DNA from: Bacteroidota bacterium
GTDB lineage: Bacteria > Bacteroidota > Bacteroidia > Chitinophagales > Chitinophagaceae
Assembly (NCBI GenBank): GCA_013286305.1
Contig: JABDFW010000012.1
Location: 1 to 56,945 of the forward strand
Direction: 5' to 3'
DNA length: 56,945 nt
A program made the translations under genes and the position numbers. The notes beneath the pieces were generated by a model. That model did no database searches. It saw only the letters and a list, made by a program, of their open reading frames with translations, and was not told the DNA's origin. Position 1 is the stretch's first letter; every line of letters begins with the position of its first letter. Positions 33,879 through 41,959 of the stretch are shown piece by piece.

Positions 33879-34637
33879 CTATCCCTTATAGGTGTAATAC
33901 GAATTTGCCTGGGCCAAGCAAGTGATCACAAGGTCGTTTACACAAACGTGTGGAGGTAATGTTGCGCAATAATATACCGTATCGGCAATATCTCCCGGCT
34001 GCAGAGGTTCAAAGCCATCATAAACAGCTTTTGCTTTAGCCTTATCTCCTTTAAAGCGTACCAGCGAAAACTCCGTTTCAGCCTCGCCCGGATGAATGGC
34101 TGTTACTTTTATTTTATGCGGCAGCAGGTCAATGCGCTGCGCTTTGCTTATTGCATCTACCGCAAACTTTGAGGCGCAATAAACATTTCCGTTTGTATAT
34201 ACCTCTTTTCCGGCCGTTGAGCCAATGTTTATAATATGGCCTCTTCCCTTCGCAATAAAATAAGGCAATACCGCTTTCGACATATATAAAAGCCCTTTTA
34301 CATTGGTGTCAATCATCGTGTCCCAATCATCTATACTGGCATCCTCAAAACTGTCCCTCCCTGCAGCAAGCCCGGCATTATTCACGAGTATGTCAATGTT
34401 TTGCCATTCTGCGGTAATGGCTTGTACCTGGTTAAAAACATCTTCCCTTTTTTGCACATCAAAATGCAGGGGCAGTATTTTTACAGGATATTTGGCGGCT
34501 AAGTTTTCTGCCAGTTCGTCAAGCCTTTCTTTTCTTCTGCCGGTAATAATACAATTCCAGCCCTGCGAGGCGAATTTTTCTGCAATGGCTTTTCCAAAGC
34601 CGGAGGTAGCGCCTGTTACCAGGATAATATTGTTCAT
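33879..34637 (-). CDS. Short-chain dehydrogenase/reductase (YdfG-like)
   Basis: 252 aa from ATG 34637 (MNNIILVTGATSG); an upstream extension to 34664 is not homologous-looking. Classical SDR: NAD(P)-binding TGATSGFG (residues about 8-15), NNAGLAAG, the catalytic Ser in NIGSTAGK, and the catalytic pair Y-x-x-x-K in VYCASKFA. The Arg-rich TGRRKER after beta2 favours NADPH. YdfG-type enzymes oxidise 3-hydroxy acids or serine derivatives; the substrate here is not determined. Single gene. Confidence 0.9.
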   Translation of the reverse strand: MNNIILVTGATSGFGKAIAEKFASQGWNCIITGRRKERLDELAENLAAKYPVKILPLHFDVQKREDVFNQVQAITAEWQNIDILVNNAGLAAGRDSFEDASIDDWDTMIDTNVKGLLYMSKAVLPYFIAKGRGHIINIGSTAGKEVYTNGNVYCASKFAVDAISKAQRIDLLPHKIKVTAIHPGEAETEFSLVRFKGDKAKAKAVYDGFEPLQPGDIADTVYYCATLPPHVCVNDLVITCLAQANSYYTYKG

Positions 34638-34698
34638 TGTGCGAAAATATAGAAAGAGGCTCAAATTGGGTGCAATGGCTAACTATGATCATTTCATC

Positions 34699-34733
34699 TT
34701 ACACTTATACACCAATGACAACGTTTTTGTAAG
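34699..34733 (+). repeat. 34-bp spaced repeat, copy 1
   Basis: Begins TTACACTTATACACCAATG and ends CGTTTTTGTAAGA. About 30 of 34 positions match the copy at 35112; both have TTACA at one end and TGTAA at the other. Confidence 0.55.
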
Positions 34734-35111
34734 AATATTACTGTCTGAACCAGGATTCCCGCATTTGGCGGGACAGGTTGGGTGGATTTATAGCCTGCCC
34801 GACTGTGTCGTTCAGGCGGGGATTATGAGGATTGAAGATTTATGCTAGTGCCAGACGCTTTATCGTGTAAAACATATAGCTTAAAAACCCGCACTAATTC
34901 CCTTCTTTTTCGGTTTGGACTTTGAACTTTTTTTTGGTGCTTTCTTTTTTCGCTCTGTTAGGGCAATAAAAAAGAGAGTGAGCCCTTAGTTCACAAAATT
35001 TCACACATGAAGGGTGTTTTTTTAACACGAATAGGGCGAATAGAACAAAGCACATTCCTTACCAGGCATTCAAATCTTCCTTCGCCAATCAACTTTCCCT
35101 CACCACCATCT

Positions 35112-35146
35112 TTACACTTTTACGCCAATGTCAGCGTTTTTGTAAA
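35112..35146 (+). repeat. 34-bp spaced repeat, copy 2
   Basis: Begins TTACACTTTTACGCCAATG and ends CGTTTTTGTAAAG; four mismatches to copy 1, 413 bp away in the same orientation. Confidence 0.55.
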
Positions 35147-35333
35147 GCTGGTTCCGTGATAAAGACAGAAAACTGATAGGCCAAAACCAAACCGTACACA
35201 ACCGTACAAATAATAATATTTTTTTTATTTCCAGATTTCTGCGGCAGGCATCATAAAGTAAACAGCTTTGCTGTAAGCTGCACCCAAACGTTTATGCCCA
35301 TAGTTTCTTTTTTGATCAAACGATTTGGACACA

Positions 35334-35356
35334 ATTTACTAAATTATTTAGTAAAT
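35334..35356. promoter_or_regulatory. Perfect Fur-like palindrome
   Basis: Half-site ATTTACTAAAT is followed by a single T and its exact inverted copy ATTTAGTAAAT. Size, A/T content and symmetry suit a Fur/Zur/PerR-type operator. It ends 13 bp before the ATG of a 43-codon ORF and lies beside genes for two Fur-family proteins. Confidence 0.6.
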
Positions 35357-35369
35357 ACCAAATAATTTT

Positions 35370-35501
35370 ATGCCCGAAATAAAATATTTTTTGAGTAAAG
35401 GGGGAGGACTAAAGATTAAGCGAGTGCGGCATTTGTTCTCACGCGCTGTAGCGCTAAACTCTGCCGAAAGTAAAAAATTGAACTCACTCTATAGAGAATA
35501 A
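35370..35501 (+). CDS. Possible 43-aa peptide behind a Fur-like operator
   Basis: ATG 35370 opens 43 codons to TAA at 35499-35501. The peptide begins MPEIKYFLSKGGG, is strongly basic in the middle (KIKRVRHLFSRAV) and ends KKLNSLYRE. It follows the perfect palindrome by 13 bp and converges on the fur-like gene with a 3-bp gap between stops. There is no homology I recognise. An alternative is that the palindrome controls an untranslated RNA antisense to the 3' end of the regulator. Confidence 0.33.
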   Translation: MPEIKYFLSKGGGLKIKRVRHLFSRAVALNSAESKKLNSLYRE

Positions 35502-35504
35502 AGC

Positions 35505-35930
35505 TCAAATATTTATTTGGCAATGGCTGCACTTGCCGCTTAAGATAAGATCGCGCTGAATGGCTACAAAGCCTTTGGGCAATTTTACATTGGGTATCAC
35601 TACATCGTCAAGGCAATATGTTTTACCGCATACTGAGCAAATGAAATGAGCATGATTATCAAAATGCCGCCCTTCGCTGCACTCGTCTTTGCAAATAGCA
35701 TACAACGTGGTATTTTCTAAAGATGGTATTGAATGAATGATGCCTTTATCTAAAAAAGCCTGCAACGTTCTGTAAATGGTTACCCGGTCAAAATTTTTGC
35801 CGGACAACCTTTCAAGATCGCCAGGTGACAGCGCCCCGTCAGATTCCATGAAATATTCAAGAATTTTAACGCGGGTATCAGTAACGCTTAAATTATTATT
35901 CTTTAACAGATCAGAAACTGATGCAACCAT
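35505..35930 (-). CDS. Fur-family metalloregulator (copy 1)
   Basis: 141 aa. Winged-helix DNA-binding domain (1-80) with the recognition segment FDRVTIYRTLQAFLDKG. Dimerisation/metal domain with the HFDNHAHFICSVCGKTYCLDD cluster and structural zinc pairs CSVC and, near the C-terminus, CSHC. The family includes Fur, Zur and PerR. Position downstream of a CobW-type GTPase and near a ZnuD-like receptor favours a zinc-responsive role. A 123-bp spacer separates it from the GTPase gene, so it may also have its own promoter. Confidence 0.88.
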   Translation of the reverse strand: MVASVSDLLKNNNLSVTDTRVKILEYFMESDGALSPGDLERLSGKNFDRVTIYRTLQAFLDKGIIHSIPSLENTTLYAICKDECSEGRHFDNHAHFICSVCGKTYCLDDVVIPNVKLPKGFVAIQRDLILSGKCSHCQINI

Positions 35931-36053
35931 ACAAACTAACTGTTTAGAGCAAAAAGACTAAATCGCTCAAAATTACGAATTCATCCCAGTAATTCCCGAA
36001 AAATGAAGTTAAACAGTATCTGCATTGATCACCCTGCTGCATCAGGCATGACG

Positions 36054-36740
36054 CTATAACATGTTAAATTTGCAGACATTAAATAATCCTGTATTAAGAA
36101 TGTTTGACAGGTGGATTTTACCAAAAGAGCTTTCCAGTATGACAGCGCTTTCGTTAGTTACCTGCACAAAAAGCCTGATCATATTAAGCAGGGAAGCTGT
36201 AACAAGATCTGTTTTATTAAGAATGATCACATCAGCATATTCCATCTGCAGCGTTAAAATATCTGTTATGCTTGCCTGCCCGGAGTTCAATTGCTTTGGG
36301 TTTCCTGCTATAGCATCAATGCCTGAGTAATCCCTGATAAAATTAAAACTATCGATCACTGTTACCATTGTGTCAAGCCTGTATGATTCGCCGGCATCAA
36401 ATGCATTGCATTTATCTTTATGCAGCATAATTTTCAGTAAAGCTAACGGGTTACTTATGCCTGCATTTTCAATTAGCAAATAATCTATATTTTGTTCTGC
36501 TAATTTTTTCATTTCCTTCAGTATATCGTCACCGGAGGCACAATAAACAAATACTATATTATCATCGCCTGCATTTTGTGGTTGCTGGTTAACAATGAAG
36601 CCTCCCCCCACCTGTATCACAGCTATTTTCCAGCTTCGTATATTTTCACATACATGATTTAATAAAACGGTTTTTCCGGCATTTGCATAACCGCTCACTA
36701 TTGTTACGGGTATGTTGTTTTCAGATAGAGGTATTCCCAT
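36054..36740 (-). CDS. Shortened CobW/ZNG-type GTPase lacking the CxCC motif
   Basis: 228 aa, G3E-family P-loop GTPase. Walker A is G17-YANAGKT24, the switch-like ENAGISNP (91-98) replaces ETSGLADP, and the base-specificity motif is NKTD (175-178). The region that in COG0523 metallochaperones holds the metal-binding CxCC (after strand 2) reads VGGGFIVNQQP...VYCASGDD, with only one Cys. The C-terminal CobW_C domain is missing: the protein ends soon after the GTPase core. It starts 21 bp after the upstream Fur gene's stop, so the two are co-transcribed. Metal-transfer GTPase is inferred; loss of CxCC makes the mechanism uncertain. Confidence 0.8.
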   Translation of the reverse strand: MGIPLSENNIPVTIVSGYANAGKTVLLNHVCENIRSWKIAVIQVGGGFIVNQQPQNAGDDNIVFVYCASGDDILKEMKKLAEQNIDYLLIENAGISNPLALLKIMLHKDKCNAFDAGESYRLDTMVTVIDSFNFIRDYSGIDAIAGNPKQLNSGQASITDILTLQMEYADVIILNKTDLVTASLLNMIRLFVQVTNESAVILESSFGKIHLSNILNTGLFNVCKFNML

Positions 36741-36761
36741 TTACTGTATTGTTTATACTAA

Positions 36762-37214
36762 CTAATTACAGGTTGGTGCACAGTGGTCGCAATAACCGCT
36801 GATGAGCAGGTTGCTGCTTGTTTTTGTAAAACCTTCCGGTAAATGGATAATGGTATCATGAGCCGGCAAAGGACTGATGCTGCCGCACGACATGCATTTA
36901 AAATAAGTATGTTCATGTTGATCCTGTACCTGTTTTTTGTCACTACCTGCCCCCGCATCACTGAACATGTAATACGATATTTTTTCAATGTCAACCAGCT
37001 TATTTAAAAATCCATTATCGCACAGCATGCATAATACTCTGTAAACAGTTGTACGGTCAAATTCATTATTTACTGCACGCAATATAGCGGCAAGGCTTAT
37101 CCATTTACCTGCGTTGTATATTATAGCCGTTATCCTTACCCTGGCATCTGTAACATTAATGGCATTTTTTTTAAATAATTGAACAATATGCCGGGTTACC
37201 ATATCATTCCTCAT
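36762..37214 (-). CDS. Fur-family metalloregulator (copy 2, Zur-like)
   Basis: 150 aa. Winged helix with FDRTTVYRVLCMLCDNG. The metal site region is QHEHTYFKCMSCGSISPL, and the C-terminal pair CDHC is followed by an extra Cys in APTC. It lies 27 bp downstream of the ZnuD-like receptor and 21 bp upstream of the GTPase, all on the minus strand. Together with the receptor this argues for Zur-type zinc control. It shares only general family similarity with copy 1, so they are old paralogues rather than a recent duplication. Confidence 0.87.
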   Translation of the reverse strand: MRNDMVTRHIVQLFKKNAINVTDARVRITAIIYNAGKWISLAAILRAVNNEFDRTTVYRVLCMLCDNGFLNKLVDIEKISYYMFSDAGAGSDKKQVQDQHEHTYFKCMSCGSISPLPAHDTIIHLPEGFTKTSSNLLISGYCDHCAPTCN

Positions 37215-37241
37215 AACAATAATTTTAAATAAATGATTTCA

Positions 37242-39614
37242 TTATGAATGATGTTTTGAAAAATCGAGAGGCACTTTAATTCTTAGGCTTATATTTCTTC
37301 CCAAGTCATCAATAAAATAGCGAAACCTGTTTAAATAATCCCTGTACGCCACATTTGTAAGATTGGTTACAGACACACTAACATCAAAATAATTGTTTGC
37401 CCATGGAATAGAGCAACCAGCATCTGCAGCCCATAGAACATAGCCTGGCGGCGGGCTTACATAATCGCTTTTTGGCGGTACCCTTGTTTGCTTAGGCACA
37501 GCAAGGTTATTAATGCCTATATAAAAATCTTTTATTTTACCCCAACCTTTAAGTTGATATTTAAGCGTATTATCAAAACGGTCTGCAGGAATATTTATCA
37601 GCCAGTCGTTAATGGTAAGGTTGCGGGCGCGTACAATAGAGGTTTTAGATATGAGCGAGAAATGTTTTAGAAAGCTATAGGTAAAATTAAAATCAATGCC
37701 TTTAAATAAGGCGTTTACCTGCGTATAGGTGTATGTAGGAAAAGTGCCCTGTATCGTTTCAACCGGCACACTATCAGGCTTTAAATAAATATAGTGGTTA
37801 AAATAATTTACATAAACGCCTATTTCCGCTTCAAAATTATTGGTATTGTATTTTACTGATGCGCTGGTATTGTACGCTTTTTCAAGGGTAAGAGAAGTAT
37901 CGCCATGTTCAAACGAAGCAGCGCTTTGGTGAATACCGTTAGCAAATAACTCAATTACCTGGGGAGGCCGCCATGCAGTACCAAAATTAACTACTCCCGA
38001 AAAATGATCATTCATGCGGTAACTTGCGCCTGCATTAACTGTGGAATTATGCCAGTTATAAGTAGGCTTCTTTTCTACCAATGTTGTAGGGTCTAATGTA
38101 AAAGCCCTTAACCACCTGTAATCGTACCGAAAGCCACCTTCAAATATCCATTTGCTTACTTCATATTTTTCAACTATAAAAGCGCCCCCGCCATAGTCTA
38201 TAAAATTGGGTATAAGTTCAGAGTAGCCGGTACCCTGCTGTGAATTGCCGTGGGTAATAAAATTCAATCCTATACTCCCTACTATTTTTTTGTTTATTGC
38301 CGGGTGCTGCCATGTTAGATCGGCGGTATTTGTGACGAGGTTAAAATAAAGATCAGGCGGATTTAAGCGTGCTATAGAATCATTGAATGACACATCTGCA
38401 TCGTATTCCTTTCGTATATCTCTTTGGTATGCATAAGTAGCTGTCAGTTTTCCCATGCCATTTTTCAGGTCAACAAACCAATTTGCCTTAAGCAGTGTAT
38501 GATTTACCATTTGATATGGGCGCCCAAAACTGTAAGAGAAATCTGATTTAACAGCGGGTTCACTTCTTTTGAAAGCATCATACAGATCCTGCAGTGTACC
38601 GATATGTGATGCGGAGGCAATACCAATTTTTGTATCAAACCTGCTATAATAAACCTCCCCTCCATAACCCGGCTTAGCATATTGTAAAGTTGCTGAATAA
38701 TCGTCCTCCTTAAACCCTGTATTTCCTAAGTAATAATTTGCCGCCTGTGCATTGCCGGCATCTTTTAAAGTACCCTGCAAACGCCAGCTTAATCCTTCCA
38801 GTTTTTTGCCTGCCGTGCCTTCTACCATTCCCGATGCTGCACCAACCCGTCCATTGGTCATGCCCACCAGGTTTAATTCTCCATCAATACCCTGCATCTT
38901 GCGCAGATCTTTTGGCTCAAGCAAAATTACACCGCCTATCGCATCAGAACCATACATTATACTGGCCGGCCCTTTTATAACGGTTATTTTAGTAGCAATG
39001 AAGGGGTCTATTTCTGGAGCATGATCATTTCCCCAGGTTTGCCCCTCCTGCCTTATCCCGTTATTTACAATTAAAATACGGTTACTGTATAAACCATGTA
39101 TTACAGGTTTAGAAATAGACGGCCCTGTTTGAATACTGTTTAGCCCTGTAATAGATTTAAGCGATTCGCCTAATGATAAACCGCGCGTTTCGTCCAGGGC
39201 CTGCCCGCTCAATGTTGTTTTTACAGCCGTTGTTACTTTATTTGCTTCAATTAACTGGCCGGTTACCGTAACATTTGCCAGTTGTTTGTTTTCAGGCACC
39301 AGCAAAAAATCCAATGCTGTGTTTTTATTAATGCGTACCGTGGTATCAATAGTTTTAAAGCCAATATATTTTACTTCAAGGGTATAACGGCCCGGGCAAA
39401 TGTTTTGTAAGAGATAATTACCTGTACTGTCAGCCAGCACACCCTTTTTAAGTTGCGCAATGGTAACAGTTACAAGATTAAAAGATATTGCAGACGAGTC
39501 TGCTACTTTTACATGCCCGCTTAATATAAGGTTGCATGATTGCTTTTGTGCCTTTATGGTGTGAAAGGCACAAAAGAAAAATGTAATAAATAACAGAATA
39601 TTTTTATTATGCAT
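37242..39614 (-). CDS. TonB-dependent receptor, ZnuD-like
   Basis: About 790 aa from ATG 39614 (MHNKNILLF, signal peptide ending near IKAQK); the frame extends further upstream, but the signal sequence fixes this start. An N-terminal carboxypeptidase-like beta-sandwich (about 30-110) is typical of Bacteroidota receptors. The plug (about 115-235) contains GNDHAPEIDP and KGPASIMYGSDAIGGV, very close to the DHxxxxDP...RGPATLLYG pattern of ZnuD zinc receptors. A 22-strand barrel follows. Energised uptake of zinc or a metal chelate across the outer membrane is the likely role, supported by the adjacent Fur-type and CobW-type genes. Confidence 0.88.
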   Translation of the reverse strand: MHNKNILLFITFFFCAFHTIKAQKQSCNLILSGHVKVADSSAISFNLVTVTIAQLKKGVLADSTGNYLLQNICPGRYTLEVKYIGFKTIDTTVRINKNTALDFLLVPENKQLANVTVTGQLIEANKVTTAVKTTLSGQALDETRGLSLGESLKSITGLNSIQTGPSISKPVIHGLYSNRILIVNNGIRQEGQTWGNDHAPEIDPFIATKITVIKGPASIMYGSDAIGGVILLEPKDLRKMQGIDGELNLVGMTNGRVGAASGMVEGTAGKKLEGLSWRLQGTLKDAGNAQAANYYLGNTGFKEDDYSATLQYAKPGYGGEVYYSRFDTKIGIASASHIGTLQDLYDAFKRSEPAVKSDFSYSFGRPYQMVNHTLLKANWFVDLKNGMGKLTATYAYQRDIRKEYDADVSFNDSIARLNPPDLYFNLVTNTADLTWQHPAINKKIVGSIGLNFITHGNSQQGTGYSELIPNFIDYGGGAFIVEKYEVSKWIFEGGFRYDYRWLRAFTLDPTTLVEKKPTYNWHNSTVNAGASYRMNDHFSGVVNFGTAWRPPQVIELFANGIHQSAASFEHGDTSLTLEKAYNTSASVKYNTNNFEAEIGVYVNYFNHYIYLKPDSVPVETIQGTFPTYTYTQVNALFKGIDFNFTYSFLKHFSLISKTSIVRARNLTINDWLINIPADRFDNTLKYQLKGWGKIKDFYIGINNLAVPKQTRVPPKSDYVSPPPGYVLWAADAGCSIPWANNYFDVSVSVTNLTNVAYRDYLNRFRYFIDDLGRNISLRIKVPLDFSKHHS

Positions 39615-39677
39615 ATAAAAAAATATTGTCAGCCGGAATTGACATTTGTACATCCGGCTGACAGATGGAAAAACGAC

Positions 39678-40424
39678 TTATTTTTTAAGGAATAAATAAG
39701 ACACGCCCAAAGAAATATTTACCGCGGTCAATGGCTGGTTATATTCCGGCACCATTCTTCCAGCCTTATTTTGCCGCATTGTATTTTGAATAGTAAAATC
39801 GGGTTTTGAATAAAAGTAATCCGCACGCAAGTCAACAGCCAGGCATTTGATTATTTTGTAATTAAGGCCCGCCCCTAGTTGAAAAGCAAAACTTGTTTTG
39901 GTAGCAGGTTGCTGAATAAAGGTGCCATCGTAAATACCGCCGTCATTTACTGATACTGCCACCATCGGCGTTGTGGCGTTTGTAATGCCTGCCAGCGCTC
40001 TTGCCGTAACGGCCAATTTTTTAGCAAGCGGATAATTAAAATATAATCCAGGCAAAATGTTCCATACCTTATAACTGCCTGCAGTAGTGTTTACAGAATC
40101 AACATCAAAAGATTGCTGGTAACCTAATGAAAGGGTAGCAAGGTCTTTTGTACTGTAGGTTGCGTAGTTAAACATTCCGCCTATACCAAAATGTTTTGAA
40201 AAAAACCAGGCTCCGTCAATGGCAAACAAGCCTCCGTTTGCTGCAAAGCCGGAAGGGTCATTTACAAAATCTGTTGAACTGATGATCAATTTGGATTTAC
40301 CCCAGTTGCCTGTGGGCATAGATATGCCGCCGCTAACGCCAATAAAGCTTGGGCCTTTTTGTGCGAATACAGAAACGGAACATGCTAATGCCGCTGACAG
40401 TATATATAATTTCAATCTTTTCAT
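39678..40424 (-). CDS. Outer-membrane beta-barrel protein of the metal locus
   Basis: 248 aa with a signal peptide (LYILSAALACSVSVFAQ). Strand-rich body (GVSGGISMPTGNWG, FGIGGMFNYATYST, LAVTARALAGITNAT, LAVDLRADYFYSKPDF) and a C-terminal VNISLGVSYLF typical of small OmpA/OmpX-like barrels. It lies between the lipoprotein (36-bp gap) and the TonB receptor (25 bp from the open frame, 63 bp from the chosen ATG) on the same strand. A helper role in metal uptake is inferred from position only. Confidence 0.72.
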   Translation of the reverse strand: MKRLKLYILSAALACSVSVFAQKGPSFIGVSGGISMPTGNWGKSKLIISSTDFVNDPSGFAANGGLFAIDGAWFFSKHFGIGGMFNYATYSTKDLATLSLGYQQSFDVDSVNTTAGSYKVWNILPGLYFNYPLAKKLAVTARALAGITNATTPMVAVSVNDGGIYDGTFIQQPATKTSFAFQLGAGLNYKIIKCLAVDLRADYFYSKPDFTIQNTMRQNKAGRMVPEYNQPLTAVNISLGVSYLFLKK

Positions 40425-40460
40425 TGTATTAGTTTTAGCTTATTAATAATGATCATTTGC

Positions 40461-41126
40461 TTATTGAATATTAACTCTATAATTAACATCAAAGTCGGCA
40501 GAACCCGGATCATAGGTGCCATTTTTTACGTTTGGCTGGTGGCGCTGTACCACTCTTAGCCATCCCGTACTGGCAGCGCCCGTAACAAAATTGTCATCAA
40601 GCCCCACTTGCATAGGGGGAACATTAGTATCATAATCTGTTCTTGTTACTACCAGGTTTAAATAAGGGCCTGTTGCGCTTGTAACCGTACCGTCAGCAAC
40701 AGGAATATCGGTAGAAGTATTACTAATGATTAAATTAGATGGTGAAATGGGTGTTGGCTGAAAAAATTCAAGGTGATAATTTTGCCTTTCCCTTATAACG
40801 ATGCTTACCGTGTCAACAGGGCTTTTTGTTTCATCCAAAAGTATCATCTGCCCTGCATAAGTACTATTCGCTTTTAAATTCAATACAGCCTTACTTGTAT
40901 CCGGGGGAGCTGCACCTGTTGGATCGAGCTGGCGCCAGATAGCAATCGGGGCATCAGCAGGGTTAGCAGTATTATGAAGGACTAATTCTACTGTAGTTAA
41001 AAACTCATTGCCCGGCGGCCGTGGCGTAGGTTGTGAAGCTTGCTTATTACAACCCGTAAGGAATAACAAAAAAAGGGAAACAGTGCCAAAAAATGACCTG
41101 TTGCTAAATGAAAATAACTTTTTCAT
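40461..41126 (-). CDS. Hypothetical lipoprotein of the metal locus
   Basis: 221 aa. Lipobox LTGC with the acylated Cys at about residue 26, followed by a Pro/Thr-rich linker (KQASQPTPRPPGNE). The mature region is beta-rich (FLTTVELVLHN, YAGQMILLDETKSPVDTVSIVI, YLNLVVTRTDYD), resembling Ig-like or carboxypeptidase-like surface lipoproteins. No known family recognised. Its place just upstream of the barrel and ZnuD-like receptor suggests a surface or periplasmic partner in the same system. Confidence 0.65.
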   Translation of the reverse strand: MKKLFSFSNRSFFGTVSLFLLFLTGCNKQASQPTPRPPGNEFLTTVELVLHNTANPADAPIAIWRQLDPTGAAPPDTSKAVLNLKANSTYAGQMILLDETKSPVDTVSIVIRERQNYHLEFFQPTPISPSNLIISNTSTDIPVADGTVTSATGPYLNLVVTRTDYDTNVPPMQVGLDDNFVTGAASTGWLRVVQRHQPNVKNGTYDPGSADFDVNYRVNIQ

Positions 41127-41285
41127 AATGATTTTTGATTAAGCTAAAAATTGAAAGAAATGATTACATAAAACCAGCGGTTACATCAAAGCGCATCAAA
41201 TACGCTGATCAATTTGATATACCGGCAATAAGGTTAAACACGTGGAAATGCACAGAGAGAATATTTCTGAGCATTGCATTATACT

Positions 41286-41618
41286 TTAAACAAAAAGAAC
41301 AGGGGGTGCCCTTAACAGGCCGGAATAAATTTGGGTTACGTAAAGAGGGGAGTTGTAATAAATTTCTAAGGGAATATGTGTTTGGATGACTGGTAGAGGA
41401 AGTGCAGATACTTCTGTTTCCGTCATTGGGATGGCAAAATCATCCAAACAATCGCAGGAAACCGCAATGATCTTAGTTGAGTGATGATCGTTTTTTTCCG
41501 CTGCCTGCAAAACTGCATTAGTATGCAGGTAGTCGTGCAACCATAAACGTAAGCCCGCCTTCTCTGCAAAAATAAGCAGAAGCAGAAGCGCCAATAGCTG
41601 TTTAACCGGCTTACGCAT
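41286..41618 (-). CDS. Small membrane-anchored His/Cys-containing protein
   Basis: 110 aa from ATG 41618 (MRKPVKQ); a TTG two codons earlier is less likely. An N-terminal hydrophobic helix (LLALLLLLIFAEKAG) anchors or exports it. The rest carries potential metal ligands in a short span: H27, H31, H44-H45, C54-D-C56 and D58-D59. It is the first gene of the minus-strand metal block. Not a recognised family. A periplasmic zinc-binding or sensing role is plausible but inferred. Three TTGCA-containing motifs lie at and just ahead of its start. Confidence 0.58.
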   Translation of the reverse strand: MRKPVKQLLALLLLLIFAEKAGLRLWLHDYLHTNAVLQAAEKNDHHSTKIIAVSCDCLDDFAIPMTETEVSALPLPVIQTHIPLEIYYNSPLYVTQIYSGLLRAPPVLFV

Positions 41619-41660
41619 TTGCAAATTGGTTTTAACAATGCAAATGTAATAAATGCAACA
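41617..41660 (-). promoter_or_regulatory. TTGCA-motif cluster at the head of the metal block
   Basis: On the minus strand: TGTTGCATTT, CATTTGCATTG and the perfect palindrome ATTTGCAAAT (41617-41626, overlapping the start codon). Repeated near-identical sites in 44 bp suggest a regulator-binding region, possibly for a Fur-family protein. Confidence 0.35.
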
Positions 41661-41959
41661 CTATTTCAAAAAATATAAACGGCTTTAAAGTTTTATTAAC
41701 AAAAACTGATAAAATAAATCAAAACATTATGGATTGATATTCAACAGAAATTATTATTTTTAGCGCAATTTGGGGGGCTTGCTGTATCTGTAATAACGCA
41801 ATAGTATTGCCCTTTTATCAAGTCTCCCACCCGAAATTTCGGGGCTGTGCCTGTACATTACATTATCTAATTTTTAATGATAATAAAAATGCAACACCGC
41901 TATAAAATGAGTTAACTAACGGCTAAGCAGCAGGCTTTCGGGCTTCTCTTTTCCTCCTA
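41619..41959. other. Spacer between metal block and T9SS genes
   Basis: Apart from the TTGCA cluster at its left edge, I see only AT-rich sequence, a weak CCCGAAATTTCGGG palindrome near 41830-41843, and no gene. Confidence 0.5.

Larger units (their letters stand above)
34638..35369. other. Long gene-free spacer (about 730 bp) with repeats
   Basis: Contains a hairpin TCCCGC-ATTTG-GCGGGA near 34757-34775 and an imperfect GCCTGCCCG/CAGGCGGGG pair near 34795-34821. A 34-bp sequence occurs twice (34699 and 35112), and a direct duplication of ACCGTACA lies near 35190-35206. A 58-codon frame from 34676 covers the hairpins and is not protein-like. Confidence 0.55.

Noticed and set aside
34303..34848. 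181-codon + strand ORF over the SDR gene start
   Set aside because: Most of it is antisense to the dehydrogenase; its tail runs through spacer hairpins.
36054..36740. Frameshift or truncation artefact explaining the short CobW GTPase
   Set aside because: The 123 bp between its stop and the next gene cannot hold a CobW_C domain in any frame, so the short form looks genuine in this sequence.
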